This document shows, piece by piece, positions 16,904 to 24,034 of a DNA stretch of 35,876 bases. Position numbers and translations under genes: made by a program. Below the pieces are notes generated by a model, which was given only the letters and a program-made list of their open reading frames with translations, was not told the origin of the DNA and did not search any database. Numbering within the stretch: position 1 is the first letter of the stretch; the number at the start of each line of letters is the position of its first letter. The stretch comes from Jiangella aurantiaca (GTDB taxonomy: Bacteria > Actinomycetota > Actinomycetes > Jiangellales > Jiangellaceae), in the NCBI RefSeq assembly GCF_004349105.1, contig NZ_SMLB01000060.1, forward strand, positions 1-35,876, given 5' to 3'.

Positions 16904-17770
16904 TCAAGACGCTGCCCGCGGGTGGGGCACGGCGGCCTGCGCGCGGCGCTCGAGGAGCAGGCAATCGTGCCAGACGCCGTCACGCTGGCCGAGCTTCTCG
17001 CGTACGCCGACGGTGCGGTAGCCGGCCTGGTGGTGCAGCGACAGCCCGGCCCGGTTGACGCTGAACACCGACGTCTGCAGCATCCAGATGCCGGCCCGGT
17101 CGGTGGCCGTGACCTGCTGGAACAGCAGCGCCTTGCCGACGCCGCGGCCGCGGTGGGCGCGATCGACGTACACCGATGTCTCGCCGACGCCGCGCAGGCT
17201 CTCGCGCTGCGAGGCGTGGGCGACCGCCGTCCAGCCCACCACGGCGCCGTCGATCTCGGCGACCCAGCGGTGCCCGGGCAGCCAGCGCGCGGCCAGCCGG
17301 GTGCTCGGCGGCACCGTGGTGTCGAAGGACGCGATGCCGGTGTCGAGGCCCTCCTGGTAGATGCGGCGCACCGCGGGCCAGTCGTCCAGCCGCAGCTCCC
17401 GGACGGTGATCCCGGCGGGCGCGACTTCGGGATGCAGCGGCCGCGTGGCCAGCGCACCCATGACGACGTCGGCCATGTGCGGCAGCCCGATGATGCACGC
17501 CTCGTTGACGGTGACCCTGGTGAACGGCCCCTCGCGGTCGACGTGGACGAAGCCGGCCTCGGCCAGCTTGCGGACGTGGTGGGAGCAGGTCGACTGGCTG
17601 ATGCCCAGCCGCTCGGTCAGCTCGCCCACCGTCCGGCCGGCCGGTGCGGTCGCGACGGCGTGCAGGAGCCGGACGCGGGTGGGATCGGCCAGGCAGGCGA
17701 AGGACTCGGCGAAGCGGGCGACGTCGTCGGTGGGGAGCAGATCGGGGTGCGCGAGCGTGCCGGCGGTCAT
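16904..17770 (-). CDS. ArsR-type HTH fused to GNAT N-acetyltransferase
   Basis: 288 residues in two domains. Residues about 15-100 are an ArsR winged helix: FACLADPTRVRLLHAV, then ELTERLGISQSTCSHHVRKL as the recognition helix and FVHVDREGPFTRVTVNE as the wing. Residues about 115-275 are a GNAT fold (VRELRLDDWPAVRRIYQEGLDTGIASFDTT, VGWTAVAHAS, and the acetyl-CoA loop HRGRGVGKALL) resembling phosphinothricin/arsinothricin-type acetyltransferases (PAT/ArsN). The metal-binding Cys pair of arsenic-sensing ArsR proteins is not visible in the HTH. The likely reading is a sensor-enzyme that represses its own promoter and acetylates a toxic amino-acid-like compound. The ATG at 17770 lies next to the inverted repeat at 17771-17789, consistent with autoregulation. 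Confidence 0.85.
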   Translation of the reverse strand: MTAGTLAHPDLLPTDDVARFAESFACLADPTRVRLLHAVATAPAGRTVGELTERLGISQSTCSHHVRKLAEAGFVHVDREGPFTRVTVNEACIIGLPHMADVVMGALATRPLHPEVAPAGITVRELRLDDWPAVRRIYQEGLDTGIASFDTTVPPSTRLAARWLPGHRWVAEIDGAVVGWTAVAHASQRESLRGVGETSVYVDRAHRGRGVGKALLFQQVTATDRAGIWMLQTSVFSVNRAGLSLHHQAGYRTVGVREKLGQRDGVWHDCLLLERRAQAAVPHPRAAS

Positions 17771-17789
17771 GTCAACGGAGCCTATTGAC
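17771..17789. promoter_or_regulatory. Inverted repeat GTCAA-N9-TTGAC at the start of the ArsR-GNAT gene
   Basis: Perfect 5-bp arms separated by 9 bp, directly upstream of the ATG at 17770. Spacing and TCAA/TTGA arms fit ArsR-family operators, and TTGA/TCAA arms also appear in the clearer ArsR operator at 22110-22141. Binding here would block initiation. No -10 hexamer is obvious. Confidence 0.5.
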
Positions 17790-17895
17790 CCCGATCGATG
17801 CTTGCGTGATGTTCGCGTATCGCTGAGGTTTCCTCGTCCGGAACACTGTCCGACGTCGCGTTCGGGCCTGTGGCGCCACAGCACCGCAAACCCTT

Positions 17896-17956
17896 GTTGA
17901 TCATGGAGAACGCCCCCTTTCGAGGCGCCGGAAGAGGGCGTTTCTCCATGATCAAC
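17896..17956. repeat. Palindromic intergenic element A1 (GTTGATC-type)
   Basis: A 61-bp inverted repeat with arms of about 25 bp. Each arm begins GTTGATCATGGAGAA at its outer end; the arms differ by one inserted base and one or two mismatches. It ends 1 bp after the luxR stop codon. There is no T-run, so a simple Rho-independent terminator is uncertain, though the hairpin would be very stable. Its outer end matches element A2 at 20953-21029 on the other side of the luxR gene (GTTGATC, A or T, TGGAG), so both belong to one family. Confidence 0.85.
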
Positions 17957-17957
17957 G

Positions 17958-20705
17958 TCATCGTGTGGCCGGCGGGCGGAGCTGCTGTCGCGAGGTGATG
18001 CCCAGCTTGGTGAAGACCTTGCGCAGATGCCACTCGACCGTGTGATGGCTGAGGAACAGCCGGGCGCCGATCTCCGCGTTGGTCAGCCCCGCGCCGGCGA
18101 GGTCGGCGATGTGCGCCTCCTGGGCGGTCAGGGAGTCGCTGGCCGGGCCGGTATGCTCGTCGACCACCTCGCCGGTCGCCGCGAGCTCTCGACGGGTGCG
18201 CTCGGCGAACGCGCCGGCGCCGGCGGTGGTGAACATGCCGTAGGCGGTCCGCAGCTGAGTGCGGGCGTCCTGGCGGCGTCCTTCGCGGCGCAGCCACTCG
18301 CCGTAGAGCAGGTGGGTGCGGGCGAGGTCCATCCGGATTCGGGTGCCGGCGAGCCGCTCGACGGCCTCGCGATAGTGCGCCTCCGCCGCCGCGCCGGTCA
18401 CCAGCAGCGCCCGCGACCGGGCGAGCGCGCCGAGTGCCCAGCCGGTGTCGCACGCCACCGCCAGCTCGGTCAGCCGGTCGAAGCCGTCAGCCGCCAGCTC
18501 CGGCCGTCCGCTGCGCGCCGCCGCCTCGACCAGCTCGGGCAACGCCCAGCCGGCGACGCCGAGCTCGGCCGGATACGCGGTGGCGGTGCGGGCCGAGGCC
18601 AGCGCGTCGTCGTACCTGGCGAGACCGTTCATGAGGACGGCGTTGGCGAAGTGGGCGATGACCACCCCGCCGCCCTCGCCGCGGGCCGTGGCATCGTCCA
18701 GGGTCGCGCCGATCAGCGCGGTCCCCTCGTCTTCCCGGCCACGCCAGGCCGCCAGTGTGACCGCGCCGTACGGCGCCAGGCCGACCCCCGTCGCGTCGCT
18801 GATCGTCCGGATCTCGGCGACCAGCGACGCCGCCGCTGCGTCGTCGCCGGCGAAGAGGCTCAGCGCGACCCGGTGGTTGAGGACGAGCGGGAGCTCGGTG
18901 AGGTCGCCCAGTTCGCGAGCGATCCGCACGTGGCGCGCGGTGAGGGCATCCCAGTTCTCGTCGTCCCAGAGGTTGACGGCCAGGGCCGACGCCAGCCACA
19001 TCCACCGCAGGTCGTCCTGGCCGGCGCCGTCGTCGTCCCGGAAGGCCTGAACGGCCTCCCGCACCGGTGGCACCGCCGCCGGATACCCTTCGGAGAACAG
19101 CCTGGCCGCACCGTCCAGCAGCGCGTCACGCTTGCGGCGTGCCGTCGCCGCCGGCGCCGACCGCGCGGCTCGTGCGACCTCCGCCACCCCGAACCGGCCG
19201 GCCAGGCGCCCGCCGAACATCGCGGCCGCGATCGCGTCGAGGTAGGTGTCGCGCGCCAGGTCGACGTCGAGCGGTTCGAGGCGCCTGGCGACCTCCAGGA
19301 GCAGGCGAGGGGCGTCCTTGCTGTGACCGGAGGCGAACGCGATCTGCGCTCGCAGGAGATCCACATGGGCGCGGTGCAATGGGTCGGCCGGCCCGTCCTC
19401 GGCGCTGACGAGCAGCCGCAGCGCTTCCTCGAACGCGCCGGCCCGCAGCGTGACCTGGGCGGCGGCCAGGGCCCGGGTTGCGCGCACGGCCGGGTCGGGG
19501 GTCAACTCCGTCGCCCGCTGCAGGAACGCGGCCGCGGCCGCGACACCGCCGCGGCGCTGCGCCCGATCCGCGGACCCGGCCAGTTCGCCGGCCACGTCCT
19601 CATCGGGGCCGGCCGCACCGTGGGCGCGGTGCCAGGCGCGCCGGTCCCGGTCGAGATCGACGTCGGTGGCCTCGGCGAGCGCCTGGTGGACGACGCGGCG
19701 GTCGGCGGCGGCCGCTGCCCGGTAGGTCGCCGACCGCACGAGCGGATGCCGGAAGCGGACCCGCGCGCCCAGCTCGATCAGGCCGGCCGCCTCGGCGGGT
19801 GCGGCCGCGTCGATCGGCACGCCCAGGATCGTCAGGGCGCGCAGCAGGAGCGGGAGGTCGCCCACCGGCTCGGCGGAGGCGGTCAGCAGCAACCGCTGGG
19901 TCTGTGGCGGGAGTGCCCGCACCCGGCGGGCGAAGTTCTGCTCGATCTGGTTCGTCAGCGGCCGGGCGTCGGGCCGCTCGAACCCACCGGCCAGCTCGGC
20001 CGTGGTCAGGCCGCGCGGCAGCTCGAGCAGCGCGAGCGGGTTGCCCCGGGTCTCGGCCACGATCCGGCGCCGGATGCGCTCGTCCAGCCGGCCGGGGACC
20101 ACGGCGGCGAGCAGGCTCTCGGCGTCGTGGTCGGCCAGGCCGCCGACCGGGAGCTCCGGGAAGCCGCGCCACTCCGGCCCGTCCACGGGCTCGCGGACGG
20201 CGAACACCAGGCCGATGCGGTCGGCGAGCAGCCGCCGGCCGACGAAGGTCAGCGTCTGCGCGGAGGCGTGATCCAGCCACTGTGCATCGTCGACGACACA
20301 GAGCAGGGGCTGGCGGTCCGACGCCTCGGTCAGCAGGCCGAGCGTCGCCGCGCCGACCAGGAAGCGGTCCGGCGGACCGCCGGATTCCAGGCCGAAGGCG
20401 ACGGCCAGCGCGTCGCGCTGCGGGCGGGGCAGGCGATCGCCGAGGTCGAGCATCCGGCCGCACAGCTGATGCAGGCCGGCGAACGGCAGCTCCATCTCCG
20501 ACTCGACGCCGCTCGCGCGGATGACCCGGCTCCCGCCGGCCTGATCGACCAGGTACTCGAGCAGGGCGGACTTGCCGATTCCGGCCTCGCCACGAACGAC
20601 CAGCACCTGGCCCTGGCCGGAGTGCACCTCCGCCACCAGCCGGTCCAGGCGGGTGCGCTCCGCACGCCGATCGCGGAACTCCAGCGCCGCGCCACCCATC
20701 GTCAT
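17958..20705 (-). CDS. Large ATP-binding LuxR-family regulator (LAL type)
   Basis: 915 residues. The N-terminus has an AAA/STAND NTPase: Walker A GEAGIGKS (about 39-46) and Walker B LLCVVDDAQWLD (about 136). The middle is a long helical, TPR-like region of Ala-, Leu- and Arg-rich repeats. The last 65 residues are a LuxR HTH: LTAQEAHIADLAGAGLTNAE, then IGARLFLSHHTVEWHLRKVF. LAL regulators typically switch on operons for polysaccharide use or secondary metabolites when a ligand releases the NTPase. Start: the ATG at 20705 has GGAAGG 8 bp upstream, whereas the GTG at 20714 sits on the ribosome site, so 20705 is preferred. It stands alone on its strand, bracketed by palindromic elements at 17896-17956 and 20953-21029. 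Its target is not evident. Confidence 0.93.
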   Translation of the reverse strand: MTMGGAALEFRDRRAERTRLDRLVAEVHSGQGQVLVVRGEAGIGKSALLEYLVDQAGGSRVIRASGVESEMELPFAGLHQLCGRMLDLGDRLPRPQRDALAVAFGLESGGPPDRFLVGAATLGLLTEASDRQPLLCVVDDAQWLDHASAQTLTFVGRRLLADRIGLVFAVREPVDGPEWRGFPELPVGGLADHDAESLLAAVVPGRLDERIRRRIVAETRGNPLALLELPRGLTTAELAGGFERPDARPLTNQIEQNFARRVRALPPQTQRLLLTASAEPVGDLPLLLRALTILGVPIDAAAPAEAAGLIELGARVRFRHPLVRSATYRAAAAADRRVVHQALAEATDVDLDRDRRAWHRAHGAAGPDEDVAGELAGSADRAQRRGGVAAAAAFLQRATELTPDPAVRATRALAAAQVTLRAGAFEEALRLLVSAEDGPADPLHRAHVDLLRAQIAFASGHSKDAPRLLLEVARRLEPLDVDLARDTYLDAIAAAMFGGRLAGRFGVAEVARAARSAPAATARRKRDALLDGAARLFSEGYPAAVPPVREAVQAFRDDDGAGQDDLRWMWLASALAVNLWDDENWDALTARHVRIARELGDLTELPLVLNHRVALSLFAGDDAAAASLVAEIRTISDATGVGLAPYGAVTLAAWRGREDEGTALIGATLDDATARGEGGGVVIAHFANAVLMNGLARYDDALASARTATAYPAELGVAGWALPELVEAAARSGRPELAADGFDRLTELAVACDTGWALGALARSRALLVTGAAAEAHYREAVERLAGTRIRMDLARTHLLYGEWLRREGRRQDARTQLRTAYGMFTTAGAGAFAERTRRELAATGEVVDEHTGPASDSLTAQEAHIADLAGAGLTNAEIGARLFLSHHTVEWHLRKVFTKLGITSRQQLRPPATR

Positions 20706-20779
20706 GGCAGTCACCTTCCCCCGGGGCTAGGGCAAGTCTGCCTGTCGGCGGCGGCAGCCGGAATCGGCTGTCCAGGGCT

Positions 20780-20791
20780 CGAAGCGCTTCG
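20780..20791. promoter_or_regulatory. Palindrome CGAAGCGCTTCG upstream of luxR
   Basis: Perfect 12-bp palindrome 75 bp upstream of the luxR start, with the AAGCGCTT core shared with the LacI-type operator at 4286-4297. It may be a sugar-regulator site controlling the LuxR gene. Confidence 0.4.
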
Positions 20792-20952
20792 CTCGATCAG
20801 AAGGTCCGCGGAGGGTCGGCGACGGCCAGCGGCTGCTCGGTCAGCGTCCGGAACGCCAGGGACGGGTGACCCCCCAGCGCGCACGGGGCCGGGCCGGTGT
20901 TCGTCGCGCCACGCCGGGCCTGCTGGCGAGCACGTACGCATCCTCGGCGTCC

Positions 20953-21029
20953 CGTGTTGATCTTGGAGTTGTTCGGCCATTGCGGGCCAAATGTCCGATA
21001 GATGGCCGAACAACTCCAAGATCAACACG
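20953..21029. repeat. Palindromic intergenic element A2, perfect 28-bp arms
   Basis: Arms 20953-20980 and 21002-21029 are perfect inverted copies over 28 bp with a 21-bp loop. The outer end reads CGTGTTGATCTTGGAG, the inner end GTTCGGCCAT. It shares the GTTGATC(A/T)TGGAG end with element A1 but has a different inside, as if the ends are fixed and the core varies. A perfect 28-bp match without selection or recent movement is improbable. Confidence 0.9.
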
Positions 21030-21074
21030 AGGTGGGCGGTTCTCGACGTCGTGGCGCCTGGCGCCAGGTGGCAC

Positions 21075-21128
21075 CGTGATCAGGAGGGTGTTCACCCCGC
21101 TGTAGCAGGGAACTCCCTCGCGATCACG
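21075..21128. repeat. Palindromic intergenic element B (CGTGATC-type)
   Basis: Outer arms 21075-21093 and 21110-21128 match at 16 of 19 positions (CGTGATC..GAGGG.GTTC). The loop continues to pair with a one-base bulge (CCCGCT / AGCAGGG), giving a nearly complete 54-bp palindrome. It differs from element A2, which lies 46 bp away, apart from the GATC near the tip. It lies 47 bp past the lipid kinase stop and could act as a hairpin terminator for that gene or be a separate repeat family. Confidence 0.75.
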
Positions 21129-21174
21129 CGCCGGCCCACGGAAACGGCAGAAGAGCCCCATGGTCCGCGGAGGG

Positions 21175-22065
21175 TCAATGCGGGACGTGCACGCGCACCG
21201 CATGCGGCCGCACCGTCCACGTGCGCGCGCCGACCAGTTCGGACAACTCGCCGTCGGCGTTGACCGGCACCGGCCCGCCCGCGACGGTCACCTGGTGGCC
21301 GCGCGCCGCCTCGACGTCGTGCCGCTCCGGGTGCCGGCCACGGACCAGCGCGGCGGCGAACGCCAGCCGGGCCCGCCAGCCGGTCGAGAACGACACGACG
21401 ACGTCGACCCGGCCGTCGTCGGGGCGGGCCGACGGCGTCACCGGGGCGCCGCCGCCGATGGTGACGCCGTTGCCGAGCGCGACCATGAGCGCGCGCCGGT
21501 CGCCGCCGGCCAGCACCTCGCCGTCGACGGTGACGCGCAGCTTCCATCCGCGGGCCGCCGCTCCGGCCACCGCGCTGCCCACCGGGTAGGCGAGCCGGCC
21601 GAGCCGCGGCTTCAGCGGGACGGCGCGCCGCCCGGCGTCGGCGCCCACGCCCAGGTGCACGGCGTTGACGACGACCCCGCCGGCGTCGTCGGTCAGCACG
21701 TCGAGCTCGCGCCCCCGGCCGTCCAGCGCCACCTCGGCGGCGCGCGCCGGGTCCAGCGGCAGCCCGAGCGTGCGGGCGAGGTCGTTGCCGGTGCCGAGCG
21801 GGATCAGCCCGAACGCGAACGGCGGCCGGTCCAGCAGGCCGAGGCGCAGCGCTGTGGCGACCACCAGGTGCGCCGACCCGTCGCCGCCCAGGACGACCGG
21901 CCGGTGACCGGGGTGTCCTTCGAGCACGCCGGGGAGCGTGTCCGGGTCCAGATCGGCGATCTGGACGTCGCCGCCACCCGCGCGCAGCACGCCGAGCGCC
22001 GTCTCGACCGCCTCGCCCCGCACGCTTCCCGCGCGGGTGTTCATGATGACCAGCAGGTTCGGCAC
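21175..22065 (-). CDS. Diacylglycerol/lipid kinase family protein (DAGK catalytic domain)
   Basis: 296 residues. The start LLVIMNTRAGSVRGEAVE, the nucleotide loop GGDGSAHLVV (about 60-69) and PLGTGNDLARTLGLPLD (about 93-109) are the DAGK/sphingosine-kinase pattern. The C-terminal beta domain includes LMVALGNGVTIGGGAPVTPSARPDDG, typical of YegS/DgkB-like lipid kinases. It should phosphorylate a lipid using ATP at the inner membrane face. The substrate could be diacylglycerol or another lipid. The GTG at 22065 is chosen because the family start motif follows directly, though the ribosome site is weak. It is divergent from the arsR operon with 91 bp between them; the 15-bp repeat at 21162-21176 covers its stop. 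Confidence 0.9.
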   Translation of the reverse strand: MPNLLVIMNTRAGSVRGEAVETALGVLRAGGGDVQIADLDPDTLPGVLEGHPGHRPVVLGGDGSAHLVVATALRLGLLDRPPFAFGLIPLGTGNDLARTLGLPLDPARAAEVALDGRGRELDVLTDDAGGVVVNAVHLGVGADAGRRAVPLKPRLGRLAYPVGSAVAGAAARGWKLRVTVDGEVLAGGDRRALMVALGNGVTIGGGAPVTPSARPDDGRVDVVVSFSTGWRARLAFAAALVRGRHPERHDVEAARGHQVTVAGGPVPVNADGELSELVGARTWTVRPHAVRVHVPH

Positions 22066-22082
22066 CGTCCGATGGTGTCAGG

Positions 22083-22110
22083 TTGACATGAGAGAACGCT
22101 GAGCGATAAT
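22083..22110 (+). promoter_or_regulatory. Near-consensus promoter of the arsR-AHSA1 operon
   Basis: TTGACA (22083-22088) is a perfect -35 and GATAAT (22105-22110) matches five of six -10 bases, with a 16-bp spacer. The predicted transcription start near 22117 falls inside the tandem operator at 22110-22141. This is by far the best sigma-70-type promoter in the window and suggests strong expression unless repressed. Confidence 0.75.
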
Positions 22111-22141
22111 CAACCCATCGGTTTATCAACCCGTAGGTTGA
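22110..22141. promoter_or_regulatory. Tandem ArsR-type operators overlapping the transcription start
   Basis: Two copies of a 16-bp palindrome lie end to end: TCAACC-CATC-GGTTTA (22110-22125) and TCAACC-CGTA-GGTTGA (22126-22141). The second is perfect. Together they cover the end of the -10 and the predicted start site, so a dimeric repressor, most likely the ArsR protein encoded 16 bp downstream, would shut off its own operon. Confidence 0.7.
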
Positions 22142-22156
22142 ATATCGGGAGGCTCG

Positions 22157-22501
22157 ATGGACGACGACGGCCTGAGCCGGGTGTTCGCCGCGCTCGCCGA
22201 TCCGACCCGGCGGGCCATCCTCGCCCGGCTGGCGGAGGGGCCCGCGCCGGTCACCGAGCTGGGCCGGCCGTTCGACATGACCGCCCAGGCGATCTCCAAG
22301 CACCTCAAGGTGCTGGAGCGGGCCGGGCTGGTCAGCCGTGGCCGGCAGGGGCAGTGGCGTCCGTGCCGGCTGGAGGTCGCTCCGCTGGACCGCGCGAGCG
22401 GCTGGATCGAGCACCACCGCGCGGCCTGGGAGGACTCACTCGGCCGCCTCGAGCAGGAGATCGTCAGGATTCAGGAAGGACGGGGTCATGCGCACGACTG
22501 A
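22157..22501 (+). CDS. ArsR-family transcriptional repressor (AHSA1-associated type)
   Basis: 114 residues. SRVFAALADPTRRAILARL is the N-terminal ArsR signature, and VTELGRPFDMTAQAISKHLK holds the recognition helix, followed by LVSRGRQGQWRPCRLE as the wing. No metal-binding Cys-x-Cys is seen. The C-terminal stretch WIEHHRAAWEDSLGRLEQEI is typical of ArsR proteins coupled to SRPBCC/AHSA1 genes, as here. These sense small molecules or stress and repress their own operon; the tandem palindromes at 22110-22141 are the likely targets. A GGGAGG stretch lies a few bases upstream of the ATG. Its 3' end overlaps the next gene by 14 bp, which suggests coupled translation. Confidence 0.9.
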   Translation: MDDDGLSRVFAALADPTRRAILARLAEGPAPVTELGRPFDMTAQAISKHLKVLERAGLVSRGRQGQWRPCRLEVAPLDRASGWIEHHRAAWEDSLGRLEQEIVRIQEGRGHAHD

Positions 22502-22973
22502 GGTGCTCTTCGAGCCGGGCCGCCAGGACATCGTCGTCACCAGGACGTTCGCCGCGCCACCCGACGTGGTGTTCGCGGCGATGACCGACCCGGAGCTCAT
22601 CCCTCGCTGGTGGGGGTCGCGCCGGTTCGAGACCACGGTCGAGGTGATGGACGTGCGCCGCGGCGGGCTCTGGCGGTTCGTCACCCGGCAGCGTTCGGGC
22701 GCCGGGACCCCGTACACCTTCTGGGGCGTCTACCACGATGTCGTCCCGGGGTCGCTGATCGTGTCGACGCTGCAGTTCGAGATGGGCGGACCCGGTCACC
22801 TGCAGCTGGTGACCGACTCGTTCGAGGCCACCGGCGACGGCGGCACGCTCTACACGAACGTCTCGCTCTTCCAGTCGGTCGAGGACCGCGACGGCTGGAT
22901 CCCCACCGACATGGAGTCCGGCATCCGCGACTCACTCGACCTCCTCGACGGCGTGATCGGGGTGACGCGCTGA
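22488..22973 (+). CDS. SRPBCC (AHSA1-like) ligand-binding protein 1
   Basis: 161 residues with the AHSA1/START-like pattern: VVTRTFAAPPDVVFAAMTDP, then IPRWWGSRRFETTVEVMDVRRGG, WRFVTRQ and TPYTFWGVYHDVVPG, and a long C-terminal helix. This fold forms a deep hydrophobic pocket that binds small molecules. Start is the ATG at 22488 with AAGGA upstream; it overlaps the arsR end by 14 bp. Next to it is a second, diverged AHSA1 gene. The pair with ArsR may form a small sequestering or detoxifying module. The ligand is unknown. Confidence 0.85.
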   Translation: MRTTEVLFEPGRQDIVVTRTFAAPPDVVFAAMTDPELIPRWWGSRRFETTVEVMDVRRGGLWRFVTRQRSGAGTPYTFWGVYHDVVPGSLIVSTLQFEMGGPGHLQLVTDSFEATGDGGTLYTNVSLFQSVEDRDGWIPTDMESGIRDSLDLLDGVIGVTR

Positions 22974-23434
22974 TGGATCTCACGGTGACGCGCACGTACG
23001 ACGCGCCGCCCGTGCGGGTGTGGGCGGCGCTGACTGAGTCCGACCTCGTCAAGCGCTGGTGGGGCCCCGACGGCTTCACCGCGCCGGTCGCGCGCATGGA
23101 GGTGCGTCCCGGCGGCACGTCGCTGGTGGCGATGCGCTCGCCCGAGGGCTTCGAGCTCTACAACACCTGGACCTACGGTCTGGTCGACCCGCCGCGCCGG
23201 CTCGAGTACGTCCTGGGCTTCTGCGACGCGTCCGGCCGGCCGGTGCCGCCGTCGTCGCTCGGGCTGCCCGGCGACATCCCGGAGACCGGTGTGCCGCACG
23301 AGGTGACGCTGACCCCGTCGGGCGGCGGGACGGAGCTGACAGTCACCGAGCGCGGGTACGGGACGGCGGACACCGTGCGGATGTCGCGCCTCGGGCTGGA
23401 GCAGACGCTGGACAAGCTCGCCGCTGTGTTGTGA
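22973..23434 (+). CDS. SRPBCC (AHSA1-like) ligand-binding protein 2
   Basis: 153 residues, same fold as the preceding protein: LTVTRTYDAPPVRVWAALTE, LVKRWWGPDGFTAPVARMEV, YNTWTYGLVDPPRRLEYVLG, VPHEVTLTPSGGGTELTVTE and a terminal helix. The RWWGPDGF motif is the classical AHSA1 form. Its ATG shares one base with the preceding stop (TGATG). Last gene of the arsR operon; a 31-bp gap separates it from the degraded tandem paralogue, so transcription may read through. Confidence 0.85.
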   Translation: MDLTVTRTYDAPPVRVWAALTESDLVKRWWGPDGFTAPVARMEVRPGGTSLVAMRSPEGFELYNTWTYGLVDPPRRLEYVLGFCDASGRPVPPSSLGLPGDIPETGVPHEVTLTPSGGGTELTVTERGYGTADTVRMSRLGLEQTLDKLAAVL

Positions 23435-23465
23435 GGCGGAACCCTTACCCAGCGACAATCCATCG

Positions 23466-24034
23466 ATGAGGCAGGGTGATGACGCGCCACTCGACCTGGG
23501 AGTTCTCGGTTCGACGCGCGAGCCGGAGGCGGGCGAGCCGCCGCCGGGATCACCGTCCGGTCCGGCCTGGCCGTGGCGCTGGGTGGTGGTGGCGAGCGGG
23601 TGGTCGAGGCCGGAGGGCTGCCCGAGTTCGGAGGCGTCGGCGACGTCTGGCGGCACGCCTGCCGGCCACCCGAGCTGGTGTTCCCCGAGCTCGCCGCTAC
23701 CGTGACAAGCAGTGACGCCGGGACCCTCACCACCGACATCCGCCTGGCGAATCCCGGGACCGAGTCCCTGGAGGTGATCGCGTTGGAGGCCGAAACTCCC
23801 GGCCTGGCCACCGCGGGACCCGAGGTGCCGTTCGAGGTGCCGCCAGGCGAGTCGCTCTCCGTGCCGCTGACCTGGACGGTCACCAACTGCCGGCTGGCGC
23901 TGCAGTGGCTCGAACCGCAGCTCCTCTACGCGTACGCCGGCGAGTCGTCGGCGCGCGGACACCACCCCCTGGACAGCGCCGCGCAGGCCGAGCTGGTGCT
24001 GCTGGTCGACCGCGTCTGCGGGGGCTCGCCATGA
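23466..24034 (+). pseudogene. First tandem four-Cys membrane-protein paralogue, broken by internal deletion
   Basis: From the ATG at 23466, residues include APLDLGVLGSTREPE and PWRWVVVA, matching the cytoplasmic start and TM entry of the two intact genes downstream. The frame then turns to nonsense and stops at 23705. In the +1-shifted frame, the part after about 23597 (ERVVEAGGLPEFGGVGDVW, then RHACRPP, VTSSDAGTLTTDIRLANPGT, SVPLTWTVTNCRLA and DRVC to the stop at 24034) matches the second half of the same family. Alignment with the gene at 24031 implies loss of about 118 codons: the rest of the TM, the first repeat and its first Cys. The junction is near GGTGGCGAGCGGG and shifts the frame. 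Cys positions 2, 3 and 4 of the family remain. The stop overlaps the next ATG, so the remnant may still supply coupled translation. Confidence 0.8.

Larger units (their letters stand above)
20706..21174. other. 469-bp gene-free region between luxR and the lipid kinase gene
   Basis: No reading frame here resembles a protein. It contains: a 12-bp palindrome CGAAGCGCTTCG (20780-20791); an exact 15-bp direct repeat GGTCCGCGGAGGGTC at 20803-20817 and 21162-21176, the second overlapping the lipid kinase stop; palindromic element A2 (20953-21029); and palindromic element B (21075-21128). The luxR promoter presumably lies within the first 200 bp, but no clear -10/-35 is seen. Confidence 0.8.

Noticed and set aside
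17896-17956. Element A1 as an ordinary Rho-independent terminator of luxR
   Set aside because: Long hairpin but no T-run follows on the minus strand, and it shares its ends with element A2, which lies upstream of the gene; repeat-family reading preferred, terminator activity not excluded.
18027-20960. 977-codon plus-strand frame opposite luxR
   Set aside because: No recognisable domain; codon pattern fits antisense of a high-GC gene.
17894-21176. luxR plus palindromes as a composite mobile element
   Set aside because: No transposase or integrase and no matching direct repeats outside the two palindromes.
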